From an uncultured Eubacteriaceae bacterium (GTDB lineage Bacteria; Bacillota; Clostridia; Eubacteriales; Eubacteriaceae), in assembly GCA_947625585.1 (NCBI GenBank), contig CANQOZ010000003.1, positions 1 through 40,491 on the forward strand: 40,491 nucleotides of DNA, given 5' to 3'. The position numbers were made by a program, and so were the translations under genes. Positions 27,893-38,174 of the stretch are shown piece after piece. The notes beneath the pieces are model-generated. The model saw nothing but the letters and a program-made list of their open reading frames with translations, was not told the DNA's origin and made no database searches. How positions within the stretch are numbered: position 1 is the stretch's first letter; the number at the start of each line of letters is the position of its first letter.

Positions 27893-29122
27893 CTAATATA
27901 TTTTAAAAAACTCGTTTCGAATCATCTGAAAGACCATATTCGCAGATCGATACCTAATATTTTCTCTTGTTCCTTGGAATAAGTTCTTTTTAATTACGAC
28001 AAAATCTTTTGTAGCAATTCCAGTATAAACAAGTCCAACAGGCTTATCTTTTGTTCCCCCGTCTGGTCCAGCTATTCCTGTAGTTGCTACACCTATATCC
28101 GTATTCAAAATTTTTCGAACATTATTACACATTTCATAACAGGTTTCTTCACTTACTGCACCGAACTTATCTAGAGTTTCAGGTTTAACATGAAGTTCTT
28201 TTATTTTTGCTTCATTTGAATAAGTGATTAATCCTAGCATATAAGAAGAAGAGATACCAGGAATATCTGTTAAGATTGAACCAATCATTCCTCCCGTACA
28301 TGATTCTGCAGTACTTATGGTTAGGTGATGGTCTATTAAGTATTTTCCTACTGTCTTTGCTAATGTTTGATCTGTATAAGAAAAAATAAAATTCTCTAAT
28401 TTATTTTTAATTTTACTGTCTATTTCTTCTAGTTTTTGTTTAGCATTTTTACCATTAGCAGTTACTCGTAATAGGACTTCCCCTCGTTTTGCATAAGTTG
28501 CAAGAGTTGGATTTGTCTGATTATCAATTAAATCAAAAATCCTATCTTCAACTTCAGATTCACCAATTCCTGTTAAATTATAATAGTTAGTAATAACCTC
28601 TTGATTATTTAATTCGTTAATTATATCAACAACACTAGTGTTAAAAACATGCTTCATTTCACCTGGAGGTCCTGGTAATAAAAAGATGTGCTTTCCATCT
28701 TTATTAATATAAACTCCAGAAGCAGTGCCACTTTTATTTTCTAAAATAGTAGCGTTTTCAGGTATTAAAGCTTGTTTGAAATTATTTTTAGTAAGATGAA
28801 AATTCCGGTCTTTAAACCAATTAATAATTCTTTCCTTCTCTTTTGGATTTTCTATTAGTTCAAGTCCTAAATTTTCAGCTACTACTTCTTTAGTTAGGTC
28901 ATCCTCAGTTGGACCTAATCCACCTGTGATTAAAATTATATCATTACAACTATAGGCTTGATTAAAACTTGTACTAAGCCGTTCTGGATTGTCCCCTACG
29001 GTTGTTATGAAATGAACATTAACACCAAGGTTTGATAATTCCTTAGCTAAATATTGACTGTTAGTATTTAAAATAGAACCTGTTAATAATTCAGTTCCTA
29101 CACTAATAATTTCTGCATCCAT
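27893..29122 (-). CDS. cinA: CinA family competence/damage-inducible protein (nicotinamide-nucleotide amidohydrolase)
   Basis: AEIISVGTELLTGSILNTN, ITGGLGPTEDDLT, STAESCTGGMIGSILTDIPG, GIAGPDGGTKDKPVG. Confidence 0.96.
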   Translation of the reverse strand: MDAEIISVGTELLTGSILNTNSQYLAKELSNLGVNVHFITTVGDNPERLSTSFNQAYSCNDIILITGGLGPTEDDLTKEVVAENLGLELIENPKEKERIINWFKDRNFHLTKNNFKQALIPENATILENKSGTASGVYINKDGKHIFLLPGPPGEMKHVFNTSVVDIINELNNQEVITNYYNLTGIGESEVEDRIFDLIDNQTNPTLATYAKRGEVLLRVTANGKNAKQKLEEIDSKIKNKLENFIFSYTDQTLAKTVGKYLIDHHLTISTAESCTGGMIGSILTDIPGISSSYMLGLITYSNEAKIKELHVKPETLDKFGAVSEETCYEMCNNVRKILNTDIGVATTGIAGPDGGTKDKPVGLVYTGIATKDFVVIKKNLFQGTRENIRYRSANMVFQMIRNEFFKIY

Positions 29123-29673
29123 TACATTGTCATATTCTTGAAAATATCTTTATTGATTAAAAAATAATCTAATCCCGACCAAAGTGTTAAAGCTGTACAG
29201 ACATAAACTGCTACTTGACCTAATATCCAAAGCCAGTTAAATCTTAACTGTGGAATTAGATAAAGTAACAAAAGTATAATTGCAATCATTTGAGAAACTG
29301 TTTTGAATTTTCCCCAAATTCCAGCAGCTAAAACAATCCCATCAGAAGCAGCTACTAACCTTAGTCCGGTAATAGCAAATTCTCTAGCAAGAATTATTAC
29401 TACTACCCAAGCAGGAATAAATCCAATACTAGTTAGACATACAAATGCTGAAGCGGTTAAAAGTTTATCTGCTAATGGATCCATAAATTTACCAAAATCT
29501 GTTATTAAATGATCTCGTCTAGCTATATATCCGTCAAGAAAATCTGTTACAGAAGCTATCACAAAAATAACTAACGCTGTTAAGGCATGACCAGCAAAGT
29601 TCACTTCAAAACAGATCAGAAAAAATGGAATTAATAATATTCTAATAACTGTTAGCTTATTTGGCAGATTCAT
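29122..29673 (-). CDS. pgsA: CDP-diacylglycerol-glycerol-3-phosphate 3-phosphatidyltransferase
   Basis: NLPNKLTVIRILLIPFF, VTDFLDGYIARRDHLITDFGKFMDPLADKL. Confidence 0.96.
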   Translation of the reverse strand: MNLPNKLTVIRILLIPFFLICFEVNFAGHALTALVIFVIASVTDFLDGYIARRDHLITDFGKFMDPLADKLLTASAFVCLTSIGFIPAWVVVIILAREFAITGLRLVAASDGIVLAAGIWGKFKTVSQMIAIILLLLYLIPQLRFNWLWILGQVAVYVCTALTLWSGLDYFLINKDIFKNMTM

Positions 29674-30946
29674 CGAAATCTCCTATATAATCAAAATTTA
29701 AACTCTCTCTAATTTTTACTGGGACAATCTCCCCAATCTCTAAATTCTTATTAGAATTAACGTATGTGATAAAATCAATATCAGGTGCATCTAAGATAAG
29801 TCTACCGATATATGAATTATTATCTTCTATTTGCTCAATTAAACATGGAAAAGTCTTATTTATAAATTTTTTATTGGATTCTCTTATAAGTTCACTAGAT
29901 TTTTGGTTAAATATCTCTACTCTATTTTCAATTTCTTTACTACTAACCTGATCTGGTAGGTTATAAGCTTTTGTATCTTCTTCCCTTGAATAACCAAAGC
30001 AACCAAACCGATCTAATTTTAATTGTTCTAAATCATTGAGTAATTCCTGAAAATCTTCACTTGTTTCTCCAGGATATCCAACTATAAATGTAGTTCTAAC
30101 GATAGGATTATTAAATTTACTTCTGATTTTTGAAATCAATTTATAAATCTCTTCTTTAGAAATATGACGATTCATACTTTTTAATATTTTATTACTGGTA
30201 TGCTGGATGGGAATATCGAAGTAAGGTAGGATATTATCCTTTTGGTCAATTAGATCAAGTAATTCATCCGTTATTCCTTCAGGATATAAATAAAGTAAAC
30301 GGATCCATTTAAAGTTAAAATCATCCGAGAGAATTTTAAGTAATTCAATTAATGAGATATCTTCATCGAGATCAGTTCCATATTGAGTTAGATCTTGAGC
30401 TACTAATATTAATTCCTTAACCCCTTTATTTTCTAATTCCTGTGCTTCTTCTCTTATTTCACTAATGGATCTACTTCTGTGCTTTCCCCTAATTAAAGGA
30501 ATTGAACAGTAAGAGCAATTTCTATTACAACCGTCAGATATTTTTAAATAAGCGAAGTTATCCGTTGTCAAATTCCTTGTATCTCCATCAACATGATCGG
30601 TTAAGTTAAATAAGTCCATAATCTTATTTGTCTCATTTAACCTAAAGAAGCCGTCAATCTCAGGAATTTCAGATTCGAGCTCTTCTTTATATCTCTGAGA
30701 AAGACAGCCTGTTACGATTACTTTTGCATTTGGTTTTTTATTATTAATACTGTCAAATATAGCTTCAATTGACTCAACTCGAGCTGATTCAATAAAAGCG
30801 CATGTATTTACAATAATTAAATCAGCCTGAGTTAAATCTTTAGTTACTTCAAATCCATTATGAATAAAGTTTGATAGCAATAATTCAGCATCAACAGTAT
30901 TTTTATCACATCCAAGGGAAAGTAGAAAAATTTTGTTATTCCTCAT
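29657..30946 (-). CDS. rimO: Ribosomal protein S12 methylthiotransferase
   Basis: LSLGCDKNTVDAELLL, ISDGCNRNCSYCSIPLIRGKHRSR, TTFIVGYPGET. Confidence 0.95.
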   Translation of the reverse strand: MRNNKIFLLSLGCDKNTVDAELLLSNFIHNGFEVTKDLTQADLIIVNTCAFIESARVESIEAIFDSINNKKPNAKVIVTGCLSQRYKEELESEIPEIDGFFRLNETNKIMDLFNLTDHVDGDTRNLTTDNFAYLKISDGCNRNCSYCSIPLIRGKHRSRSISEIREEAQELENKGVKELILVAQDLTQYGTDLDEDISLIELLKILSDDFNFKWIRLLYLYPEGITDELLDLIDQKDNILPYFDIPIQHTSNKILKSMNRHISKEEIYKLISKIRSKFNNPIVRTTFIVGYPGETSEDFQELLNDLEQLKLDRFGCFGYSREEDTKAYNLPDQVSSKEIENRVEIFNQKSSELIRESNKKFINKTFPCLIEQIEDNNSYIGRLILDAPDIDFITYVNSNKNLEIGEIVPVKIRESLNFDYIGDFDESAK

Positions 30947-33363
30947 GCAGTCCCTCTATATTCACTTTCAGATATTAATAATTTTCTTGGCTTACTTCCA
31001 TTTGGACCAGAAATTATTCCATCTAATTCTAAAGAATCAATAATACGACCTGCTCTAGCATAACCAATTCCAAGCTTACGCTGTAACATAGAAGTAGAGA
31101 CTTGTTTATTTAAAAAAGCTACTTCTATAGCTTGATCATATAATTTATCACGTTTTTTTGAATTTTCTTTTAATTCTTTCTCTCTAACATGATGTTGAAT
31201 TGATTCTTCAATCTCTTCGCTATATTCCGGTTCTTCTTCTAATTTAACTGACTCGATTACTTTATTAATTTCATTATCAGAAACAAAACAACACTGAATT
31301 CTTAATGGTTTCGATAATCCAACAGGTTTATAAAGCATATCACCTTTACCTAATAATTTTTCGGCTCCAGCCGAGTCAAGAATTGTTCTAGAGTCTGTAT
31401 TAGAAGCTACAGCAAAAGCTATTCTTGAAGGTATATTTGATTTGATTAACCCAGTGATAACATCAACTGATGGTCTTTGAGTAGCTATTATTAAATGAAT
31501 ACCACAAGCACGGGCTTTCTGAGCTATACGACAGATAGCACCTTCTACTTCTTTTGGAGAGGTCATCATTAAGTCTGCTAACTCATCAATTATGATCACA
31601 ATTCTTGGTAGTTTTTCACCTTGATTTCTAATCATTAATTCATTATATGATTCAAGATCTCTAACTCCAGTTTGTTGGAACATATTATAACGTTCCTCCA
31701 TTTCCTTAAGAGCCCAATTAAGAGCTCCTTCAGCCTTTTGTGGTTCAGTAACAACAGGAACTAAAAGATGAGGAATTGAATTATAATGACTCAGTTCTAC
31801 CATTTTTGGATCAATTAAGATCAATTTTAAATCTTCTGGTGATTCATGATATAGAAGACTAATTAAAATTGAGTTTATACAAACCGATTTACCTGAACCA
31901 GTTGAACCAGCAATTAATAGATGAGGCATTGAAGAGATATCACCTATTATATTGTGCCCTGATAAGGTCTTCCCAACAGAAAATGGTAAATCAAACTTAG
32001 AATTAATAAATTCGTCTGTTTCAATAATGTCTCGTATTGGAACAATATCTGATTTCTTATTTGGAACCTCTATACCTATAGCATCTTTACCTGGAATTGG
32101 AGCTTCAATTCGAATATCAGAAGTCGCTAATGCTAAAGCTAAATCATCGGCAAGATTAACTATTTTACTAACCTTAACACCAGGAGCTGGCTTAACTTCA
32201 AATCTTGTTATTGTTGGACCCTTTTCAAAATTTCTAATAGAGGCATCAACACCAAAGTTATTTAAAGTTTCCTTAATTTTTCTAGCATTATCTTTAATTT
32301 CCTTCTCGTCTATTCTACTCTTCTTAGAATTCTTGTTTAATAGCTCTATTGAAGGAAAATCATATCCTGTATTAAGATTTACTTTTTTTTTATTACTTAA
32401 TTCTTCATCAAAATCTTCAACAATAAAAGGTGGCTCTTCTTCCGGTTCAGGATCAAAGAACATATACTGATCGAGTAGATCTACCTGGTCTTCAGGAATT
32501 TCAGCACTTTTTTCTGTAACCCCTTTTTTTGGTTCAGAATCATCTAGAATTATTTCATCCGGTTCTAATTCAATAAAGTCATCCTCTATTAAATCATCAT
32601 CATAATTTACAGAATCATCAATAGAATATGGATCAACATCATCTTCGTCAATTATAAGTTCTTTTGAACTTTGAAGTTTTTGTTCTTCTTTTTTCTGACG
32701 TTCTCTGACTCTTTTCCTTTGGTCAAGGTCTTCCTTTAAGTCATAATACTTATTTTTAATATAAACCATACCAAAATCAGTTCCAATAATATTAGAATAA
32801 AGATTTGGAAAGTTAATCTTGATAATTAAGTAGACTTCTACAAGAGTTAGTAAGATTAGAATTATAATTGTTCCTGTTCTTGTAATAATTTTGTTTAAAA
32901 GATAGGCTATTAAGGTTCCAACAATTCCCCCATAACCACCGTATGCAGCTAGGGAAAATAAATCAATTATTTTATAGTTCGTAGTTAAATTAGGAATATT
33001 CGAACTCAAAAAGACCATAAAATTCCCAGTCATTAAGATTATGTAGGAAATTGTTTCTTTATATTCACGGAACTTGTCAATTAGCATGAGGATTCCACAT
33101 GCTATAACAATTAGGCATAAAACAGGTACAGCATTTCCAAATAAGTACATTAAGATATACTTACCTATAATTCGATCAATTAAAGTTGGTTGAGCTGTTA
33201 TAAATGCATAATAACAGTATACTCCGATAAGAATAGTTACAATTCCTTCCACCCACCGTTGCCTGTCTCTTTCAGGTGAACTAGTGTTATCTTTGTAACC
33301 TTTCACTCTGGCATTTCTCGCTTTTGCTTTTACTTTTACTGTCTTTTTTTGTTTTTTAGCCAT
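30943..33363 (-). CDS. ftsK: DNA translocase FtsK/SpoIIIE
   Basis: N-terminal TM segments, PHLLIAGSTGSGKSVCINSILISLLY, LIDPKMVELSHYNSIPHL, C-terminal gamma winged helix. Confidence 0.96.
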   Translation of the reverse strand: MAKKQKKTVKVKAKARNARVKGYKDNTSSPERDRQRWVEGIVTILIGVYCYYAFITAQPTLIDRIIGKYILMYLFGNAVPVLCLIVIACGILMLIDKFREYKETISYIILMTGNFMVFLSSNIPNLTTNYKIIDLFSLAAYGGYGGIVGTLIAYLLNKIITRTGTIIILILLTLVEVYLIIKINFPNLYSNIIGTDFGMVYIKNKYYDLKEDLDQRKRVRERQKKEEQKLQSSKELIIDEDDVDPYSIDDSVNYDDDLIEDDFIELEPDEIILDDSEPKKGVTEKSAEIPEDQVDLLDQYMFFDPEPEEEPPFIVEDFDEELSNKKKVNLNTGYDFPSIELLNKNSKKSRIDEKEIKDNARKIKETLNNFGVDASIRNFEKGPTITRFEVKPAPGVKVSKIVNLADDLALALATSDIRIEAPIPGKDAIGIEVPNKKSDIVPIRDIIETDEFINSKFDLPFSVGKTLSGHNIIGDISSMPHLLIAGSTGSGKSVCINSILISLLYHESPEDLKLILIDPKMVELSHYNSIPHLLVPVVTEPQKAEGALNWALKEMEERYNMFQQTGVRDLESYNELMIRNQGEKLPRIVIIIDELADLMMTSPKEVEGAICRIAQKARACGIHLIIATQRPSVDVITGLIKSNIPSRIAFAVASNTDSRTILDSAGAEKLLGKGDMLYKPVGLSKPLRIQCCFVSDNEINKVIESVKLEEEPEYSEEIEESIQHHVREKELKENSKKRDKLYDQAIEVAFLNKQVSTSMLQRKLGIGYARAGRIIDSLELDGIISGPNGSKPRKLLISESEYRGTA

Positions 33364-33451
33364 AACATCCCCAATTTTTTGTTTTAGTTCAAATTTGGAT
33401 TATATTAAATATTTTTGAATATAAGTTAAATATTTTATAACGAAATCTTAA

Positions 33452-33485
33452 CAAAAAAGAGCTGCTTGAATTTTCAAACAACTCT
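33452..33485 (-). terminator. Intrinsic terminator downstream of dut
   Basis: Minus strand AGAGTTGTTTGAA..TTCAAGCAGCTCT (G-U tolerant stem) then TTTTTTG. Confidence 0.75.
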
Positions 33486-33490
33486 ATTTT

Positions 33491-33943
33491 TTAATTTCCG
33501 GTATGTCCAAAACCCATTCCACTTCTATCGGTTTCTTCTAAATCTTCTAAGTTATCAACTTCAATAAGATCAGGAATTACAATTGGAACAAAGACAATTT
33601 GAGCCAGTCGCTCACCGGGTTTAATAGTATAACTTTTACTGAATAAATTAATTAAAATAACTTTAACTTCCCCACGGTAATCAGAATCAATAGTACCAAT
33701 ACCATTAGCTAAGGTAATTCCATGTTTAGAAGATAACCCACTTCGAGCTCTAACTTGTCCTTCATAACCATAAGGAATTTCAAGATATATTCCTGTTGGA
33801 ATGAGTTTAGCTTCATTTGGTTTTAACTCTACTTCTTCTTTAATGTCTGCTCTTAAGTCAAAACCACTTGACCCTGATGTTTGTTGCTTAGGTAATGGAA
33901 ATCTTGAATTATTAAAAACTTTAATTTTAATCTTATTTTCCAT
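33491..33943 (-). CDS. dut: dUTP diphosphatase
   Basis: SSGFDLRADI, ARSGLSSKHGI, GTIDSDYRGEVKVIL, RLAQIVF, DRSGMGFGHTG. Confidence 0.96.
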   Translation of the reverse strand: MENKIKIKVFNNSRFPLPKQQTSGSSGFDLRADIKEEVELKPNEAKLIPTGIYLEIPYGYEGQVRARSGLSSKHGITLANGIGTIDSDYRGEVKVILINLFSKSYTIKPGERLAQIVFVPIVIPDLIEVDNLEDLEETDRSGMGFGHTGN

Positions 33944-36054
33944 TAATAATCCCTACGGTTAAAGCTTCTTCTTCTCTTACGGGGCAAAACTGCTTTTCTA
34001 GATAAGCTAATCTTACCTTGGTTATCAATATCAATAACTTTGACTTTAACCTTATCACCAGGTTTTAGAACATCTTCAACTCTATTAACTCTTCTATTAT
34101 CAAGTTGTGAAATATGGATCATCCCTTCTTTATTACCAGGAACTTTGACAAATGCACCAAATGTAGTTGTTCTAGTAACTTCTCCTTCAACAACTTCATT
34201 TACTTTAAGATCATAGGTAATGTCTTCAATTATTTTCTTAGCTTTTTGAGCCATATCTTCATCAGTTGAAGCTATATAGATGGTTCCATCATCTTCAATT
34301 TCAATTTTAACGCCAGTTTCATCAATGATTTGATTAATAACTTTTCCGCCAGAACCTATTACGTCACGTATTTTTTCTTCATCAATTTTCATAATAACGA
34401 TACGTGGAGCATATGGTGATAACTCTGGTCTAGGTTCAGGAATCGTATCTTCAATTAAATCAAGTATTTGTAATCTAGCTTCTTTAGCTTGAGCTAAAGC
34501 TCTCCTCAAAATTTCTTCATCAATCCCATGAATTTTGATATCCATTTGAATTGCTGTAATTCCATCACGTGTTCCAGCAACTTTAAAGTCCATATCACCT
34601 AGATGATCTTCCATTCCCTGGATATCCGTTAAAATTTCAACCTGATCTTCTTCTTTAATTAAACCCATTGCTATTCCTGCTACTGGTTTTTTAATAGGAA
34701 CACCGGCATCCATTAAAGATAGTGTTGATCCCACAACACTAGCTTGTGAGGTCGATCCATTAGAACTTAAAACTTCTGATACAACACGAATCGTATAAGG
34801 GAAATCGTCATCGTTAGGCAATACTGGTTTTAATGCCCTTTCAGCAAGAGCACCATGACCAATTTCTCTTCGTCCCGGCCCTCTTGATGGTCTAGTTTCA
34901 CCAACTGAATATCCTGGAAAGTTATACTGATGCATATACTTCTTTTCAGTTTCATTTAACTCTAAGCCATCTATTAATTGAGCATCTCTTGGAACTCCAA
35001 GTGTTGCTACTGATAATACTTGAGTTTCTCCTCTAGAGAACAATCCAGATCCATGCGTTCTTGGTAGGTAACCAACCTGAGCACTAAGAGGTCTAATTTC
35101 ATTCATTTCTCTATCATCAGGTCGACGGTGATCATTTAAGATTAATTTTCTAAACTCTTCTTTTTGAAGATCGGATAGAACAGCTTTTATATCATCTATT
35201 TCTTCCTCATATTCTTCTTCAAAGTTTTCAATTACTTCAGCTTCAATTTCATCTAGACGTTCTTTTCTATCAACTTTATCAACAATATGGATAGCTTCAG
35301 CAATTTTATCTCCAACAAATTCTCTAACTTTTTCAGATAGTTCTTCTGAAGGTAGATATAAGGTTACATCAGCTTTTTCTTTACCGACTTCCTTTTGTAT
35401 TTCTTCAATGAATTCGACAATTTTCTTTATTTCTTCATGAGCTAACAAGATAGCTTGAAGCATTGTTTCTTCATCTACTTCGTTTGCTCCAGCTTCAACC
35501 ATCATAACCGCTTCTTTTGTTCCGGAAACGGTAAGATTCAAATCAGATTTTTCCTTTTGTTCTACAGTAGGATTAATGATTAATTCACCATCTACTAAAC
35601 CAACAGCAACTGAAGCAGTTGGACCATCAAACGGAATATCAGAAATACTAAGAGCAATACTAGCTCCATTCATAGCCGTAATATCAGGTGCATTATCCTG
35701 GTCATCAGACATAACGGTTTCAATAACCTGAACATCGTTACGCATGCCTTTTGGGAAAAGTGGTCTTATTGGCCTGTCGATTAATCTGGAATTTAAGATG
35801 GCTCTTTCACTAGGTCTACCTTCCCTACGTAGAAAAGATCCTGGAATTTTCCCAACAGAATACATTTTTTCTTCATAATCAACACTTAATGGAAAAAAGT
35901 CCATTCCTTCTCTTGGCTCTGCAGATAAACCAGCTATTGATAAAACACTTGTATCACCATAACGAACCATAGCTGAGCCACTGGCTTGTCCAGCAACTTC
36001 ACCTACTTCTACAACAAATGGTCTACCAGCTATTGTAGTCTCGAATTTTTTCAT
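33943..36054 (-). CDS. pnp: Polyribonucleotide nucleotidyltransferase (PNPase)
   Basis: [49 protein letters not shown] (KH), S1 domain [25 protein letters not shown]. Confidence 0.98.
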   Translation of the reverse strand: MKKFETTIAGRPFVVEVGEVAGQASGSAMVRYGDTSVLSIAGLSAEPREGMDFFPLSVDYEEKMYSVGKIPGSFLRREGRPSERAILNSRLIDRPIRPLFPKGMRNDVQVIETVMSDDQDNAPDITAMNGASIALSISDIPFDGPTASVAVGLVDGELIINPTVEQKEKSDLNLTVSGTKEAVMMVEAGANEVDEETMLQAILLAHEEIKKIVEFIEEIQKEVGKEKADVTLYLPSEELSEKVREFVGDKIAEAIHIVDKVDRKERLDEIEAEVIENFEEEYEEEIDDIKAVLSDLQKEEFRKLILNDHRRPDDREMNEIRPLSAQVGYLPRTHGSGLFSRGETQVLSVATLGVPRDAQLIDGLELNETEKKYMHQYNFPGYSVGETRPSRGPGRREIGHGALAERALKPVLPNDDDFPYTIRVVSEVLSSNGSTSQASVVGSTLSLMDAGVPIKKPVAGIAMGLIKEEDQVEILTDIQGMEDHLGDMDFKVAGTRDGITAIQMDIKIHGIDEEILRRALAQAKEARLQILDLIEDTIPEPRPELSPYAPRIVIMKIDEEKIRDVIGSGGKVINQIIDETGVKIEIEDDGTIYIASTDEDMAQKAKKIIEDITYDLKVNEVVEGEVTRTTTFGAFVKVPGNKEGMIHISQLDNRRVNRVEDVLKPGDKVKVKVIDIDNQGKISLSRKAVLPRKRRRSFNRRDY

Positions 36055-36071
36055 TATAAAACCTCGTTTCT

Positions 36072-36168
36072 ATAGGCCATTGTTATAGGAGTGCTTGATC
36101 CTCATTAGAAAAAACGGTTTTAACTATTCTTTCCAATGAAGATTAGAGGACTCTATATTATGGCCTAT
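36072..36168 (-). promoter_or_regulatory. Long imperfect stem-loop in the pnp 5' leader
   Basis: Arms ATAGGCCATTGTTATAGGAGTGCTTGATCCTCATTAGAAA (36072 onward) and reverse complement of 36168 backward ATAGGCCATAATATAGAGTCCTCTAATCTTCATTGGAAAG align over about 38 nt with few mismatches. Confidence 0.75.
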
Positions 36169-36171
36169 TGA

Positions 36172-36200
36172 TATAAAAAAAGTGGCAAAAAGCCACTTGT
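36172..36200 (-). terminator. Intrinsic terminator between rpsO and pnp
   Basis: Minus strand AAGTGGC-TTTTT-GCCACTT then TTTTTATAT. Confidence 0.85.
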
Positions 36201-36202
36201 AA

Positions 36203-36469
36203 TTATCTTCTTAAGTTTAATGCTTTAATAATTTCACGATATCTATTGACATCTTTATCTCTTAGATAGTCAAGTAAAGCTCTTCTTTGACCAACTAATT
36301 TTAATAAACCACGTCTAGAATGATGGTCTTTCTTATGAACAGCAAAATGTCTGTTTAAATCATTAATTCTAGCAGTGAGTATTGCAATTTGAACTTCAGG
36401 GGAACCTGTATCATGTTCGTTTTTACCAAATTTTTTAATTAATTCAGCTTTTTCCTCTTTAGTTACCAT
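36203..36469 (-). CDS. rpsO: 30S ribosomal protein S15
   Basis: [70 protein letters not shown] upstream supports start at 36469 instead of 36556. Confidence 0.98.
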   Translation of the reverse strand: MVTKEEKAELIKKFGKNEHDTGSPEVQIAILTARINDLNRHFAVHKKDHHSRRGLLKLVGQRRALLDYLRDKDVNRYREIIKALNLRR

Positions 36470-36581
36470 TATGTCTCCTTTATTAATTTTGTCCATAATC
36501 ATAGTAATACGACGGAGATACGTATAACCAAGAAAATGGCTATAATATATTAGCACAATTGTGACTTTAAAACAAAATTAT

Positions 36582-37676
36582 TTATTTAACTAACTCATGG
36601 CTTAATTCTACAGTTTTTTCAATAGAAAAGTCTTGAGCTGTTTTCTTCATAGTTTCACTCATAATGGTCAATATTTCCGGATTTTTAGCTAGTTGGTCAA
36701 CAAGTTCTGTTAATTCAACTGAATCATTAATCTCAATAGCTAATCCCTCTCTACTAAGGTATTTTGCATTCTCCTCTTCTTGACCTGGATAGGTGTAAGG
36801 AATAATTATTGGAATATTTTTTGAGATTGCTTCAGTTGATGTTAAGCCACCAGGTTTGGTTATGATTACATCAGATTCTTCCATTAAACCTGAAACCTTA
36901 TCAGTAAAGCCTAAAACTTTAATATCTTTTCCCTTATGTTCAACTTCATTAACTAAATTATCAACGTGACGTTTCAAACTTTTATTATTACCACATACAA
37001 CAACAATATCTAAATCACTTTCAGCTTTTAAGATATTTTTCAAAGCTTTTTTTAATTGTTTTGTTCCTAAACTTCCTGCCATTAACAGAATATTTAACTT
37101 ATCATTATCAGGACGACTTTCATTTATTCTAAATTCTTCTCGAACTGGAATTCCATAAGTATAAATTCTGTTTTCTGGTGCACCACGATCCATTAAAGTT
37201 TGTTTTGTATAGTCACTTCCAACAATGTAGGCATCAATTGAATTTTTAACATAAACATCATGAGCAATATAATCTGTTACAAAAGCTAGTACTGGTTCAA
37301 ATATATCCTGGTCATCTTTTAATCTACCAATAATATTTGTAACTATCGGATGGGTTGAAATAATTAGATCAGGTTTATATTCTTCGATGTCTTCTAATAG
37401 TCTTTCTTTTAGAAAGCGGGCAGCTTGACTTAAAACCTTTTCAGTTGGTTTTGATTCGTAATCAAATTTTTTATAAAGATATTTGTATAGCTTTGGGAAG
37501 TTTACAACTAAATGTTGGTAACCCTTAGTTACGATCCTATTTAAAGCTCTCCCACCTTCTTGAAAGGCATCAATTATGACAACTTCGTCACCATTTTTCT
37601 CTAATTCTTTTGCAAGTGACTGAGCAGCCAATGTATGTCCTGCACCAGTCTGACCAGTGTAGATTATAGCTCGCAC
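36582..37676 (-). CDS. Processive diacylglycerol glycosyltransferase / MGDG synthase-like glycosyltransferase (UgtP-type)
   Basis: GQTGAGHTLAAQSLAKEL, DLIISTHPIV, VCGNNKSLKRHV, DVIITKPGGLTSTEAISKNIPIIIPYTYPGQEEENAKYL; start codon is GTG. Confidence 0.88.
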   Translation of the reverse strand: MRAIIYTGQTGAGHTLAAQSLAKELEKNGDEVVIIDAFQEGGRALNRIVTKGYQHLVVNFPKLYKYLYKKFDYESKPTEKVLSQAARFLKERLLEDIEEYKPDLIISTHPIVTNIIGRLKDDQDIFEPVLAFVTDYIAHDVYVKNSIDAYIVGSDYTKQTLMDRGAPENRIYTYGIPVREEFRINESRPDNDKLNILLMAGSLGTKQLKKALKNILKAESDLDIVVVCGNNKSLKRHVDNLVNEVEHKGKDIKVLGFTDKVSGLMEESDVIITKPGGLTSTEAISKNIPIIIPYTYPGQEEENAKYLSREGLAIEINDSVELTELVDQLAKNPEILTIMSETMKKTAQDFSIEKTVELSHELVK

Positions 37677-37678
37677 TT

Positions 37679-37849
37679 TTATTCGTTATCCTCGAAATCC
37701 TTTGTGAAACGGTAATGGACTTTCATTAATCTCCCACCAATCTTCTTTTCAGCAGATTTTTCTAAGAGGTTAGTTATTAAATATCCACCAGCAATACCTA
37801 AACCTAATGTTCCTAATGTTAATAGTGTTACTTTCCCTAACGTATGCAT
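37679..37849 (-). CDS. Small 56-aa putative membrane protein
   Basis: MHTLGKVTLLTLGTLGLGIAGGYLITNLLEKSAEKKIGGRLMKVHYRFTKDFEDNE*; preceded by AAGGAGATAAT; ends 2 nt before the GTG of the glycosyltransferase gene. Not in ORF track. Confidence 0.75.
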   Translation of the reverse strand: MHTLGKVTLLTLGTLGLGIAGGYLITNLLEKSAEKKIGGRLMKVHYRFTKDFEDNE

Positions 37850-38174
37850 TATTATCTCCTTATATGATAAAAATTATTTACTATATGAATGTTCTTTTTA
37901 AAATGATTATTTTTTTTCTAGAAAAATATAAAATTTTTTTATTTTTAAGACAATTATAACCTACAATTTTAGTTAACTTAATTTTTATAGGGTAAAATAA
38001 AAATGAATGGAATATTTATTTTTTATTTAAGTTTGTTTTAATCTACGTTTTATTATTTGTTAAAAGATGCTAATAGAATTTATCCAACTTTTTTAATAAT
38101 AAACACAACCTGTTTTCAAAGATTAGGTTAAGACAAACAATATTTAAATTTTTAATTTATATGGAGTTATTCAA

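Noticed and set aside
36470-36556. N-terminal extension of rpsO in the ORF track ([29 protein letters not shown])
   Set aside because: Canonical S15 begins at [11 protein letters not shown] with a good Shine-Dalgarno site; the upstream part is leader RNA.
38100-38135. AACCTG...AGGTT inverted repeat upstream of the PTS gene considered as an antiterminator (RAT) element
   Set aside because: Short arms, no overlapping terminator and no adjacent BglG-type antiterminator gene visible.
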